This document shows, piece after piece, positions 1-9,394 of a stretch of DNA of 64,000 bases (the stretch's first letter is position 1; each line of letters opens with the position of its first letter). The DNA comes from Chitinophaga flava. GTDB taxonomy: Bacteria; Bacteroidota; Bacteroidia; Chitinophagales; Chitinophagaceae. The translations under genes and the position numbers were made by a program. The notes below the pieces were generated by a model. That model had not been told where the DNA came from. It did no database searches and saw nothing but the letters and a program-made list of their open reading frames with translations. The DNA lies in NCBI RefSeq assembly GCF_003308995.1, contig NZ_QFFJ01000002.1, forward strand, positions 496,001-560,000, read 5' to 3'.

Positions 1-364
1 TGGCACCAATGCATTAGAAGTATCGGCAACCTCAAACAATCAGCAGTTGCCTCTCCCATATCAGGAGTATCAAAATGCATCAGCGGTTGCAGTAACATCT
101 GAAGAGTCAGATGTATCAGCGGTTAAGGTTGCAAATCCATGCATCAGGAACATCAGCAGCATCAGACTCATCAGCGGTTGCGGTTAATATTATCAACCAC
201 TAAAAACAAACCTGTACGCATGTACGAAAATTTACCAGCACCACAATAAGAAGAATACAGCATTAACATCAACCAAGTCAGTTTAATTACTTGCGGGAGC
301 TACGCCAAGGCCCTGCCCGAGAGACCTATGCCTGTCGCAAACGGTCTGCCTAAATAAATTTCAC
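1..364. other. Intergenic / possible 3' end of an upstream reading frame, with short repeats
   Basis: No gene is convincingly present. One forward frame is open from base 2 to a TAA at 185-187, but its translation is low in complexity and matches nothing I recognise, so it may be chance or the tail of a truncated upstream gene. The stretch carries the motif ATCAGCGGTT at 79-88, 115-124 and 170-179, plus the variant ATCAGCAGTTGC at 39-50. The last 170 bases before the SusC gene should hold its promoter, but I found no clear TTTG/TAnnTTTG pair. Confidence 0.4.
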
Positions 365-3300
365 ATGAAAAAAAGATTTCTCTTTCTGTTATGCAGTGCG
401 TTTGCCTCATTACTGCTCCTGGTGCCAGGGAAAGTCCCTGCACAACTGTTGGCAGCTGCAAACATCACCAGCCTGCATATGCCTGCCGCCGACGCATTTG
501 CCAACAACGTATTTAAAAAAGAAGTACGGGGCCAGGTGACCGATACCGCCGGATCTCCTATGCCCGGTGTAACTGTCCTCGTAAAAAATAGTCCTAACAT
601 CGGCACCACCACCGACATGAACGGACGTTATATCTTGGAAGTACCGGATAACACCACTGTGATGGTGTTTACGATGGTGGGATACACCACCCAGGAAGTG
701 GCGCTCAATGGCCGCAGTGTTATCAACGTTCAACTAAAAAACTCCGCCAGCCAGCTCAGCGAAACAGTTGTGGTAGCTTATGGTAAACAGAAAAAAGCTT
801 CTGTAATCGGTTCAATCACCACCATCAATCCGGGTGAACTGAAAGTTCCTTCCAGCAACCTCACTACCGCCCTGGCAGGACGCCTCGCCGGCGTAATCGC
901 CTACCAGCGCAGCGGAGAACCCGGTATGGACAACGCAGAGTTTTTTATCCGCGGTGCCACCACCTTCGGTTATAAGAAAAGTCCGCTCATCCTCATCGAT
1001 GGTATTGAATACGATGTAACAGAACTGGCGCGGCTCAATACAGACGATATCGCCAGCTTCTCTATCATGAAAGACGCTACCGCCAACGCGCTCTATGGCG
1101 CCCGTGGCGCCAACGGCGTAATCCTCGTTACCACCAAAGAAGGCAAGGAAGGTAAGGCTAAACTCAACCTCCGCCTCGAAAACTCCATCTCTTCGCCTAC
1201 CCGCGACCTGCAGCTGGCAGATCCGATCACCTACATGGAACAGAATAACGAAGCCGTGCTAACACGAAATCCACTGGCGCCTGTAATCTACTCCCAGAGC
1301 CAGATAGACAACACCAAAGCCGGCACCAACAAAGATGTATATCCTACTACCAACTGGAAAGAGATGCTGTTTAAAAAACAAACCGTTAACAAACGCGCTA
1401 ACTTCAACCTCGGCGGTGGCGGCCAGATAGCCACCTACTTCGTCTCCGGCGGCTATACGAAAGATAACGGTATCCTCAACGTAGACGGACGAAACAATTT
1501 TAACAACAACATCGACCTCACTACCTATACCTTACGTTCCAACGTCAATATCCGTGTTACCAAATCCACCAGCGCCATGGTACGCCTGCATGGCACCTTC
1601 GATGAATATAAAGGCCCTGTCGATGGTGGTGAAAAACTCTACCAGAAAATGATCTGGTCCAACCAGGTGCTGTTTCCGGCCGTTTATCCAGCTGACGATG
1701 CACACCAGTTTGTAACACATCCGCTCTTCGGTAACTTCAACAACGGCGAATACCTCAACCCTTACGCCGACATGGTGAAAGGATACAAACAATACTCCCG
1801 TTCGCTCATGCTCGCACAGTTTGAGATCAAACAGGACTTGTCTTCCTTCATCACCAAGGGCCTGTCTGTAAGAGCCATGATGAACACCAACAGGCAAGCC
1901 TACTTCGATGTGTCCAGGCAATATATTCCCTTCTGGTACAGCGCTACCAACTATGATAAACTGAATAACACCTACGTGCTCCGGGATATCAACCCTGATC
2001 AGGGAACCGATTATCTTAACTATGTACCGGGTAAAAGAACTGTGGCTTCTACGTTTTATCTGGAATCCGCTGTTGACTACAACCGTACGTTCGATAAACA
2101 CGGCCTGGCAGGTATGCTGATCTTCATTGCACGCAACAATCTCCAGACGATTGATGATAACAGTTCCAATGTGAACCTCCTGCAGAAGTCGCTGCCATCC
2201 AGGAACCTGGGACTTTCCGGCCGCGCCACCTATTCTTATGATAACCGCTTCTTTGGTGAGTTCAATTTCGGTTACAACGGCTCCGAACGTTTCTACAAAA
2301 CAGAACGGTATGGTTTCTTCCCTTCTGCAGGTATAGCCTGGTTTGTGTCTAACGAAAATTTCTTCAAACCATTGGAGCATGTGGTGAACAAACTCAAAGT
2401 CAGAGCCAACTACGGCCTGGTGGGCAACGACGCGATAGGTAATGAAGATGACCGTTTCTTCTATCTCTCCAATGTGAATATGAATGATTCCAAAAAGGGC
2501 GCTACATTCGGTACCAATGGTGGGTATTCTCGCAACGGTATCTCCATCGGCCGCTACGACAACCAGGCCATCACCTGGGAAACAGCCAAAAACTCTACGT
2601 TCGGGCTGGAAGTAAGCCTGTTCAACAAACTGGACATCATCGCTGAATATTTCTTCGAACAACGTTACAATATCCTCATGGACAGGGCTTCCACACCCAA
2701 AACCATGGGCTTGCAGGCTACGCCCAAAGCCAATGTAGGCAAGGCTGAATCCAATGCCTTCGACTTCACCGCTGATTATAACAGTAACATCGGTAAAAAC
2801 CTGTTTGTGACACTGCGTGCCAACTTCACCTACGCCCGCAACAAATTTAAGGCGTATGAAGAACCCCGTTATGATGAGGCTTACCGTTACCACGTAGGTT
2901 ATCCGATCTCCCAGCGTTGGGGCTATATCGCTGAACGTTTGTTCATCGATGATGAAGAAGTAAGAAGTTCTCCCCAACAGGCTTTCGGTAACTTCAAAAC
3001 CATGGGCGGCGATATCAAATACCGCGATGTGAACGGCGATGGCCAGATCACGCCCAGCGATATGGTACCCATCGGTTTTCCTACCATGCCTGAAATTATC
3101 TATGGCTTTGGTTTCAGCGCCAAATACAAAGGCGTGGATTTCTCAGCCTTCTTCCAGGGATCTGCCCGCTCTTCCTTCTGGATCGATGTACAGGCTACTT
3201 CTCCCTTTATCAATAACAGCGAGGATAAATCAGTGATCGGAGAAACACAGCTGCTGAAAGCTTATGCAGACAGCCACTGGTCTGAAGAAAACAGAGACCT

Positions 3301-3592
3301 GTACGCTTTATGGCCCCGCCTGAGCCCTGTGCTGAATACCAACAGCATGCAAACCAGCACCTGGTTTATGCGCAACGGCGCCTTCCTTCGTCTTAAACAG
3401 GTGGAACTGGGTTATACCCTTCCCACCAGCCTGACACGGCGCCTGCATATGTCTAATCTGCGTGTATACGCCAACGCTACCAACCTGCTCACTTTCTCCA
3501 AATTCAAACTCTGGGATATTGAAATGGGTGGTAAAGGATTGGGTTATCCGATTCAGCGCGTGGTCAACTTTGGTTTAATGGTTGGCTTCTGA
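365..3592 (+). CDS. SusC/RagA family TonB-dependent outer-membrane transporter
   Basis: 1075-residue outer-membrane receptor predicted to import an oligosaccharide or similar nutrient with the SusD lipoprotein encoded next. Visible order: signal peptide (about residues 1-26), carboxypeptidase-D regulatory-like domain (about 51-127, GTTTDMNGRY and FTMVGY), TonB-box-like linker and plug (about 135-245, with RGATTFG, LILIDG and KDATANALYGARGANGV), then a long beta-barrel ending in aromatic-containing VNFGLMVGF. There is no N-terminal STN domain, so it is not expected to signal to a FecR. The ATG at 365 puts a signal peptide directly at the N-terminus. It heads a co-directional run of five genes ending with a GH105 enzyme. 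Family is certain; substrate is inferred only from that enzyme. Confidence 0.95.
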   Translation: MKKRFLFLLCSAFASLLLLVPGKVPAQLLAAANITSLHMPAADAFANNVFKKEVRGQVTDTAGSPMPGVTVLVKNSPNIGTTTDMNGRYILEVPDNTTVMVFTMVGYTTQEVALNGRSVINVQLKNSASQLSETVVVAYGKQKKASVIGSITTINPGELKVPSSNLTTALAGRLAGVIAYQRSGEPGMDNAEFFIRGATTFGYKKSPLILIDGIEYDVTELARLNTDDIASFSIMKDATANALYGARGANGVILVTTKEGKEGKAKLNLRLENSISSPTRDLQLADPITYMEQNNEAVLTRNPLAPVIYSQSQIDNTKAGTNKDVYPTTNWKEMLFKKQTVNKRANFNLGGGGQIATYFVSGGYTKDNGILNVDGRNNFNNNIDLTTYTLRSNVNIRVTKSTSAMVRLHGTFDEYKGPVDGGEKLYQKMIWSNQVLFPAVYPADDAHQFVTHPLFGNFNNGEYLNPYADMVKGYKQYSRSLMLAQFEIKQDLSSFITKGLSVRAMMNTNRQAYFDVSRQYIPFWYSATNYDKLNNTYVLRDINPDQGTDYLNYVPGKRTVASTFYLESAVDYNRTFDKHGLAGMLIFIARNNLQTIDDNSSNVNLLQKSLPSRNLGLSGRATYSYDNRFFGEFNFGYNGSERFYKTERYGFFPSAGIAWFVSNENFFKPLEHVVNKLKVRANYGLVGNDAIGNEDDRFFYLSNVNMNDSKKGATFGTNGGYSRNGISIGRYDNQAITWETAKNSTFGLEVSLFNKLDIIAEYFFEQRYNILMDRASTPKTMGLQATPKANVGKAESNAFDFTADYNSNIGKNLFVTLRANFTYARNKFKAYEEPRYDEAYRYHVGYPISQRWGYIAERLFIDDEEVRSSPQQAFGNFKTMGGDIKYRDVNGDGQITPSDMVPIGFPTMPEIIYGFGFSAKYKGVDFSAFFQGSARSSFWIDVQATSPFINNSEDKSVIGETQLLKAYADSHWSEENRDLYALWPRLSPVLNTNSMQTSTWFMRNGAFLRLKQVELGYTLPTSLTRRLHMSNLRVYANATNLLTFSKFKLWDIEMGGKGLGYPIQRVVNFGLMVGF

Positions 3593-3626
3593 TAAATGTG
3601 CATCTGACACTAATAAAAAAACAGCA

Positions 3627-5546
3627 ATGAGATATAAAATACTGATCACGCTTGTATTGATAGCCGGGCTGAGCTCCTGCAGCAAGTATCTGGACGTGGT
3701 GCCCGACAACGTACCGACTATCGATAATGCTTTTACCCTGCGTACTTCTGCAGAAAAATACCTGTTTACCTGCTATTCCTACATGCCTAAAAACGGGCAC
3801 TTTAACGATAATGTTGCTTTTAATGGTGGCGACGAAGTATGGTACGATGATCCTATCCGTGATGTGGACCCTACCTTCTTCAACATCGCGAAAGGCTTGC
3901 AAAGCATGACCAGCCCGCTGGCTAACTACTGGAGCGGCAGTGCCCGTGGCACTTCCCTGTTTGTGGGTATCCGCGACTGTAACACTTTCCTGGCCAACAT
4001 CGGTAAGGTAAGAGAACTGCGACAGTATGAAAGAGAGAGATGGATTGCAGAAGTGAAATTCCTCAAGGCTTATTATCACTTCTTCCTGTTCCGCTGCTAT
4101 GGCCCTGTTCCGCTGATAAAAGAAAATCTGCCGGTGTCTGCCGGTTCCGATGAAGTACAGATATACCGTCAGCCGGTGGATACCTGTATCAACTATATCG
4201 TGAAGCTGCTGGATGAAGCGGCCAGTAGTGAGTTTCTACCCAACAAACTGGAAGGTACCGAAAATACAGAGCTGGGCCGTATCACCAAATGTATTGTACT
4301 GTCACTGAAAGCCAAAGTGCTGGTGACTGCTGCCAGCCCTTTCTTCAACGGCAATCCCGACTACAGCCGTATGGTGGATAACCGCGGTGTACAGCTGTTT
4401 CCCACTTCTTACAACGCTGAAAAATGGAGCCGGGCAGCACTGGCCTGTAAAGAAGCCATTGAGTTCTGTCAGGCCAACGGCTATACGTTGTACCATTTCC
4501 CGGGCAACTTCGGCTACAAAATCAATGATACCCTGCAAACACAGCTGGATATTCGTGCAGCCATGACCGATAAACAGAACAACACGGAAGTGATCTGGCC
4601 CAATACCAACAGCACTGCCGGCGATATGCAGCGCTGGTCTATGCCGCTGATCGCCAACGGTGCCAGCACCTCCGGCCCTAAAGGGATTATTGCGCCCACC
4701 CTCAAAATGGTGGAGATGTTTTACTCCAAAAATGGTGTGCCCATTACCGAAGACCGTACCTGGGACTATAGCAGAAGATATGTGCTGAGAACGGCCACCA
4801 ATACAGAGAAATATTATGTACGCAGTGGTGAGCAAACAGTAGAGCTGCATTTCGACCGCGAGCCGCGTTTTTATGCAGATGTGGCATTTGACCGTGCCGT
4901 TTGGTTTGGTAACTGGGTACTCAACTACAACAAAGACAGCGCCCTGTATTTCGTAAAGGGCAGAGCCACTGAAATAGCTTCCAGAAGAGGTATCAGTAAC
5001 TATTCTGTAACAGGTTACTGGGTGAAGAAAACAGTAAACATAGAAAGCAGTGCGGCCACTGATGGTAACATCGCCAGTGGCCTGGTGACTTATCCTTGGC
5101 CCGAGATCAGGCTGGCCGACCTGTACCTGCTGTATTCTGAAGCACTCAATGAAGTGAATGGCCCCGGTGCCGGTACCACCCAGTGGATCAACCTGGTGAG
5201 GGCCCGCGCCGGATTAAAATCAGTAGAAGAATCCTGGACCAACTATTCCAAGAACCCCACTAAATACACTACCAAAGAAGGTATGCGGGAAATTATCCAG
5301 CAGGAAAGAGCCATCGAGCTTTGTTTTGAAGGACAACGTTTCTGGGACCTGAGAAGATGGAAAACCGCACACGTAGCGCTCAACAACCCAATCAAAGGAT
5401 GGGATATCACCCAAAATGCTGCACCGTCTTATTATAAGGAAGTATTGCTGTTTAACCAGCGATTCGGTATGCGGGATTACCTGTGGCCTATAGAAAATGC
5501 CGAAATGATCATCAACAAAAACCTTGTACAGAACCCCGGATGGTAA
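3627..5546 (+). CDS. RagB/SusD family surface nutrient-binding lipoprotein
   Basis: 639-residue partner of the preceding SusC; in this family it is the surface lid that captures glycan. The frame is open further upstream, but the ATG at 3627 gives a good lipoprotein signal with lipobox LSSC and the typical SusD opening CSKYLDVVPDN, so I chose it. Tetratricopeptide-like SusD helices follow, and the C-terminal signature ERAIELCFEGQRFWDLRRWK is present near residue 570. The gap to SusC is 34 bases, indicating co-transcription. Ligand cannot be read from the sequence. Confidence 0.94.
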   Translation: MRYKILITLVLIAGLSSCSKYLDVVPDNVPTIDNAFTLRTSAEKYLFTCYSYMPKNGHFNDNVAFNGGDEVWYDDPIRDVDPTFFNIAKGLQSMTSPLANYWSGSARGTSLFVGIRDCNTFLANIGKVRELRQYERERWIAEVKFLKAYYHFFLFRCYGPVPLIKENLPVSAGSDEVQIYRQPVDTCINYIVKLLDEAASSEFLPNKLEGTENTELGRITKCIVLSLKAKVLVTAASPFFNGNPDYSRMVDNRGVQLFPTSYNAEKWSRAALACKEAIEFCQANGYTLYHFPGNFGYKINDTLQTQLDIRAAMTDKQNNTEVIWPNTNSTAGDMQRWSMPLIANGASTSGPKGIIAPTLKMVEMFYSKNGVPITEDRTWDYSRRYVLRTATNTEKYYVRSGEQTVELHFDREPRFYADVAFDRAVWFGNWVLNYNKDSALYFVKGRATEIASRRGISNYSVTGYWVKKTVNIESSAATDGNIASGLVTYPWPEIRLADLYLLYSEALNEVNGPGAGTTQWINLVRARAGLKSVEESWTNYSKNPTKYTTKEGMREIIQQERAIELCFEGQRFWDLRRWKTAHVALNNPIKGWDITQNAAPSYYKEVLLFNQRFGMRDYLWPIENAEMIINKNLVQNPGW

Positions 5547-5576
5547 TCCTTTTTCATGACACTCAAACTTACTGAA

Positions 5577-6809
5577 ATGAAACATTTCAAAATCTTATCA
5601 ACAGCTGTCTGCCTCTCCGTTGCCATCCTGTATGCCTGCAAGGAAGATAAAATGATGCCTGTTTCCAACGACAAAACAGCCCCTGGTCCTGTGTCTAATG
5701 CCAGTGTAGTGCCACAGGCTGGTGCTGCTGAAATTTCCTACTCACTGCCGGATGACCAGAACCTGTCTTATGTGCGCGCAGAATTTGAGATTAATGGAGA
5801 AAAGAAAGAAGCTAAATCTTCTTACTTCAAAAGATCGATAAGGGTAGAAGGCTTTGGTGATACGGCTTTTCACACGGTGAAACTGTTTGCCGTGAGCCGG
5901 GGTGAAGTTTCTTCTATACCGGTGGAGGTGAAGGTAAAACCGTTGCCGCCCGCTATCTGGCAGGTGTTTAAATCTTTAGCGGTAACGGAAGCTTTTGGTG
6001 GTTTACAGGTTAAGTTCAGCAATCTCGACAGAGGCAAGATTGTGATCGGCACCGTGCTCTATGATCCCAAAGCAAAGGAATGGCGTAATATCAACAACTT
6101 TTATTATGGTCTGGATTCCGGCAGATTTACTGTCAGAGGCCTGCAGCCGGTAAAACAGCAGTTCGGCCTTTATGTAAAAGACCGCTGGGACAACAAAAGC
6201 GATACACTCAAATTCGAACTGACACCCATATACGAAGAACAGCTGGACAGGAACAAATTTGTGAGCGCTATGAAGAAAAAATATCCGATTCCGCAGGTAG
6301 CGCCGTTGCCTAAAACACCGGGTGTACAGATCGTAGAGCCGGGTAATCTGTCTTCCTGGCCTATTGAAAACATGTGGAATGGGGTGATTGGCAACGAAGG
6401 ATTTCATACCACGGAAAATAAAGACGTACCTATCTGGATTCCGATAGACCTGGGAGTGAAAGCGGTGATCAGCCGCTATAAGATCTGGCAGCGTCAGGCG
6501 GGATATATCTACAACCATGGAAATCCGCATGAATGGGAGCTGTGGGGCACCAACAACCCTATGGATGTCAACAGCTGGGTGAAACTGGATCATCAGATTA
6601 TGGAGAAACCTTCCGGGCTGCCGTTAGGCCAGAACTCCAATGAAGACATCGATGCTGCCGCAGCCGGACAGGAATACGAACTGCCCATCGGCACACCAGC
6701 AGTAAGATATATCGCCTGGAAACATATCGACAGCTGGGCCGCCATCGATGGTATCATCGGACATCTGCATATCAGTGAAATAGCTATCTGGGGACAAATC
6801 AAACAATAA
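5577..6809 (+). CDS. DUF4959/DUF5126/DUF5000-type surface lipoprotein
   Basis: 410-residue lipoprotein (lipobox LYAC, about residues 13-16) that looks like the accessory surface glycan-binding component of a SusC/D locus. The N-terminal third, with KTAPGPVSNASVVPQAGAAE and the following sandwich pattern, resembles DUF4959. The last ~150 residues (WPIENMWNGVIGNEGFHTTE through HLHISEIAIWGQIK) resemble DUF5000, a discoidin-like carbohydrate-binding fold. The ATG at 5577 was chosen over an in-frame ATG at 5556 because it places the lipoprotein signal at the N-terminus. It follows SusD by 30 bases. Domain names are from recalled pattern similarity; ligand unknown. Confidence 0.82.
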   Translation: MKHFKILSTAVCLSVAILYACKEDKMMPVSNDKTAPGPVSNASVVPQAGAAEISYSLPDDQNLSYVRAEFEINGEKKEAKSSYFKRSIRVEGFGDTAFHTVKLFAVSRGEVSSIPVEVKVKPLPPAIWQVFKSLAVTEAFGGLQVKFSNLDRGKIVIGTVLYDPKAKEWRNINNFYYGLDSGRFTVRGLQPVKQQFGLYVKDRWDNKSDTLKFELTPIYEEQLDRNKFVSAMKKKYPIPQVAPLPKTPGVQIVEPGNLSSWPIENMWNGVIGNEGFHTTENKDVPIWIPIDLGVKAVISRYKIWQRQAGYIYNHGNPHEWELWGTNNPMDVNSWVKLDHQIMEKPSGLPLGQNSNEDIDAAAAGQEYELPIGTPAVRYIAWKHIDSWAAIDGIIGHLHISEIAIWGQIKQ

Positions 6810-6822
6810 TCAAAAGAATTTT

Positions 6823-7560
6823 ATGATGACACATATAAATCGATGGGTGAAAGGTAGTCTGCTCCTGGGCGCTGTGATGGCGGCTTTCTCTGCCTGCACC
6901 AAAATGGACGATACCTACAAACAGTTCCTGGAAGGAGGTGAAATCATCTATACCGGCAGGGTAGACTCTCTGAAAGTATTTCCAGGCAAAAACAGGGTGC
7001 TGTTGTCCTGGTATCTGGTTTCTGATCCTAAAATTACCAGGTGCCGGGTGTTCTGGAATCAGCGAAGCGATTCTGCAGAGGTGGCGGTAAAACGTACCGG
7101 TGGCGTAGACACCGTGAAACTGCTACTGGATAAATTACCGGAAAATATTTATACTTTCCAGGTATATACGTACGATAATGCCCGCCACTCTTCAGTGAAA
7201 GAAGAAGCTATCGGTAATGTTTACGGTGACGCCTACACGGCAACTTTATCCAACCGTCCGGTGCGGTCTGCAAAGTATGATGCCACCAAAAAGGAAACCA
7301 CTATCTGGTGGTTTGGGGTGAATAGCCAGGTGGTAAAGGTGGAAGTGGTATATACCAATACGGCTGGTGTGGAAACAACGCTCACGCAGGTGGCCGACAG
7401 TGTGCCTGCTCTGCCGCGTGACCCGATGGAGTTCAGGGCTTCGCTTAAACTGCCCGGTTACCAGGCTGGTACGCCCTTTAAGTATAGAACAGCTTATAAA
7501 CCGGTTAAAATAGCGATTGATACTTTTTATACTGCTTATGAAACGCAAACGGTTCAGTAG
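6823..7560 (+). CDS. DUF4998-containing surface lipoprotein
   Basis: 245-residue lipoprotein with signal ending in FSACTKMDDTY. The segment from about residue 35 (GRVDSLKVFPGKNRVLLSWY, then DPKITRCRVFWN) is a fibronectin-III-like strand pattern characteristic of DUF4998 proteins, which accompany DUF4959/DUF5000 lipoproteins in SusC/D loci. A second beta-sandwich fills the C-terminal half. It lies 13 bases after the previous gene and 18 before the GH105 gene, so it belongs to the same operon. A role as an accessory glycan-binding lipoprotein is inferred from context. Confidence 0.78.
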   Translation: MMTHINRWVKGSLLLGAVMAAFSACTKMDDTYKQFLEGGEIIYTGRVDSLKVFPGKNRVLLSWYLVSDPKITRCRVFWNQRSDSAEVAVKRTGGVDTVKLLLDKLPENIYTFQVYTYDNARHSSVKEEAIGNVYGDAYTATLSNRPVRSAKYDATKKETTIWWFGVNSQVVKVEVVYTNTAGVETTLTQVADSVPALPRDPMEFRASLKLPGYQAGTPFKYRTAYKPVKIAIDTFYTAYETQTVQ

Positions 7561-7578
7561 TCAAAACAAATCCACTAT

Positions 7579-8715
7579 ATGAAAACAATGATGGCAGGCT
7601 TGCTGACAGTACTCGTGATCAGCACTCACACAGCCTCAGCACAAAAAAAATCCGGAGCAGCGGACCTGGTCCACTTTCCGAAAGGTTGTTCTCCCAAAGA
7701 AGTAGGTAAGCGTGTGGCAGCACGTTTTGTGGCTTCACCACATGCTAATTTCGGGCGGCCAGCACCGCCTTCCCGTATTAACTATCCGGAAGTATGCACC
7801 TGGTATGGTGCTTTGGCGTTTGCCCGCGAGAGCGGTGATAAAGCGCTGACACAACAGCTGGCTACGCGTTTTGAGCCGTTGTTCACTACAGAATCAAAGC
7901 TGGTGCCCGTGCCCGACCATGTGGATTACACCGTGTTTGGTTCGGTGCCGCTGGAGTTATACATGCAAACCAAAGATGCCCGTTATCTGGAGATGGGGCA
8001 ACGTTTTGCCGACAAGCAGTGGGGACCTCCGGAAGGGCCGCGTGTGAAGCCTGAATCACAGGGGTTTTATGACCGCGGACTTACCTGGCAGACAAGGATG
8101 TGGATAGATGATATGTTTATGATCACGGCGGTACAATCGCAGGCTTACAGGGCTACTGGTAATGTGGAATATATTAACCGCGCTGCGCGCGAGATGGTAG
8201 TATACCTGGATTCATTACAGCAACCCAATGGTCTTTTTTATCATGCACCGGATGTGCCTTATTTCTGGGGCCGTGGCGATGGCTGGATGGCAGCCGGTAT
8301 GAGTGAGCTGTTGCGTTCATTGCCTAAAGATAACCCTAACCGCGAACGTATCATGAAAGGCTATAAGATCATGATGGCTTCGTTGCTGAAGTACCAGGCG
8401 TCTGATGGTATGTGGCGGCAGCTGATCGATGATCCGGAGTCCTGGCCTGAAACGTCCGGTACTGGTATGTTCACCTTTGCGATGATCACCGGTGTGAAAA
8501 ACGGCTGGCTGGATGCGGCTACTTATGGGCCGGCAGCCAGGAAGGCCTGGATGGCATTAGTTACTTATATCGATGAGCATGCGGATGTGCGGGAAGTATG
8601 TGAAGGTACCAACAAGAAAAACGATCGGCAATATTACCTTGATCGTAGCCGTATTACCGGTGATATGCATGGGCAGGCGCCGGTGTTGTGGTGTGCTGCT
8701 GCGTTACTGAGATAA
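7579..8715 (+). CDS. Glycoside hydrolase family 105 (unsaturated uronyl hydrolase, YesR/YteR-like)
   Basis: 378-residue (alpha/alpha)6-barrel enzyme with an N-terminal secretion signal ending near ASAQ. GH105 enzymes remove the 4,5-unsaturated uronic acid left at the non-reducing end by polysaccharide lyases, by hydration of the double bond. Family landmarks are the acidic WIDDMFM motif, WGRGDGWMAAGMSELL, WPETSGTGMF and the C-terminal NDRQYYLDRSRITGDMHGQA segment. It is the only carbohydrate enzyme in this locus; no polysaccharide lyase is encoded in the window, so the substrate (pectic or another uronate-rich glycan) is open. It closes the operon before a strong terminator. Confidence 0.88.
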   Translation: MKTMMAGLLTVLVISTHTASAQKKSGAADLVHFPKGCSPKEVGKRVAARFVASPHANFGRPAPPSRINYPEVCTWYGALAFARESGDKALTQQLATRFEPLFTTESKLVPVPDHVDYTVFGSVPLELYMQTKDARYLEMGQRFADKQWGPPEGPRVKPESQGFYDRGLTWQTRMWIDDMFMITAVQSQAYRATGNVEYINRAAREMVVYLDSLQQPNGLFYHAPDVPYFWGRGDGWMAAGMSELLRSLPKDNPNRERIMKGYKIMMASLLKYQASDGMWRQLIDDPESWPETSGTGMFTFAMITGVKNGWLDAATYGPAARKAWMALVTYIDEHADVREVCEGTNKKNDRQYYLDRSRITGDMHGQAPVLWCAAALLR

Positions 8716-8731
8716 CCTGCTGTAGATAAAT

Positions 8732-8796
8732 ACAGCGCAAACAAAATGCTTCCGGCGCAACGATGGAAAGCGTTTTGTTTGCGCTGTTCTTTTTTG
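8732..8796 (+). terminator. Intrinsic terminator of the GH105/SusCD operon
   Basis: Arms 8732-8751 and 8768-8787 pair over 20 positions (ACAGCGCAAACAAAA core) with one G-T wobble, separated by a 16-base loop and followed by TTCTTTTTT. It begins 17 bases after the GH105 stop codon. Confidence 0.88.
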
Positions 8797-8819
8797 CGCT
8801 TTTATGAGAATCATCCGTT

Positions 8820-9152
8820 TTAATAAATCTTCAGCCGGGTAGCTTCGTCTGTAGCTTCATCTTTTTTCTCCTCTTCGTCTGTTACGTTCTCCTGTTCTTC
8901 CTGTTCCATGTTTTCTTCTGGCTCCATGGCTGCCTCAGCGGCAGCCTCTCGTTTATCTTCTTCTTCCAGCAGTTCATCAATTTCTTCATCATATTCCTCT
9001 TCATTCAGCAGGTCTTCAGAAGAGTCTGTTCTGCGTGATTGTTCGTCCTGATTGCCTTTGGGCGGTACAGGTTGTTGGTGGTGATTGATGATGTCATCCG
9101 GTTGAAGCTCGTCTTCACGCAGGGGTCCTATGGTTTTTTTCTGCGTTGTCAT
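8820..9152 (-). CDS. Small, extremely acidic hypothetical protein
   Basis: 110-residue protein with no family I recognise. From about residue 45 onward it is mostly Glu/Asp with Ala, Met and Gln (for example EEEYDEEIDELLEEEDKREA), giving a strongly negative, probably disordered or helical cytosolic protein without signal peptide or membrane segment. The start at 9152 was preferred to an in-frame codon at 9194 because the extra 14 residues are unlike the rest. It is monocistronic and convergent with the GH105 operon. Function unknown. Confidence 0.65.
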   Translation of the reverse strand: MTTQKKTIGPLREDELQPDDIINHHQQPVPPKGNQDEQSRRTDSSEDLLNEEEYDEEIDELLEEEDKREAAAEAAMEPEENMEQEEQENVTDEEEKKDEATDEATRLKIY

Positions 9153-9394
9153 ATCTTGTAGTTTAAATGGATGTACCCCAAAGATACGCCACATTTAAAC
9201 AATGGTTTTTTACTATCAGCTCTAACTATGTATATAATAATTTATAATTATAACTAATACGAATTTAATTATTAAATAATAATATTTGTTACTAATTTAT
9301 ACGGTCGAAATGAATGGCCACTGTATGAGAAACCTGGCTTTTTCTCAGCCATATAAATTGTATTCCACGGTATGATTTATATAAAAGAAGAGAT
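9153..9394. other. AT-rich divergent intergenic region upstream of the sigma gene
   Basis: Strongly AT-rich DNA between the acidic-protein gene (minus) and the ECF sigma gene (plus), so it should contain both promoters. A 7-bp perfect hairpin, TGAGAAA at 9326-9332 with TTTCTCA at 9341-9347, lies about 50 bases before the sigma start. I could not fix exact promoter elements. Confidence 0.45.

Noticed and set aside
1532..2977. 481-codon open frame on the minus strand opposite the first SusC gene
   Set aside because: It lies fully antisense to an unambiguous SusC gene, its translation has no family features, and such long antisense frames arise from the codon bias of the real gene. The same applies to other antisense frames, e.g. 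10177-11007 and 17632-18540.
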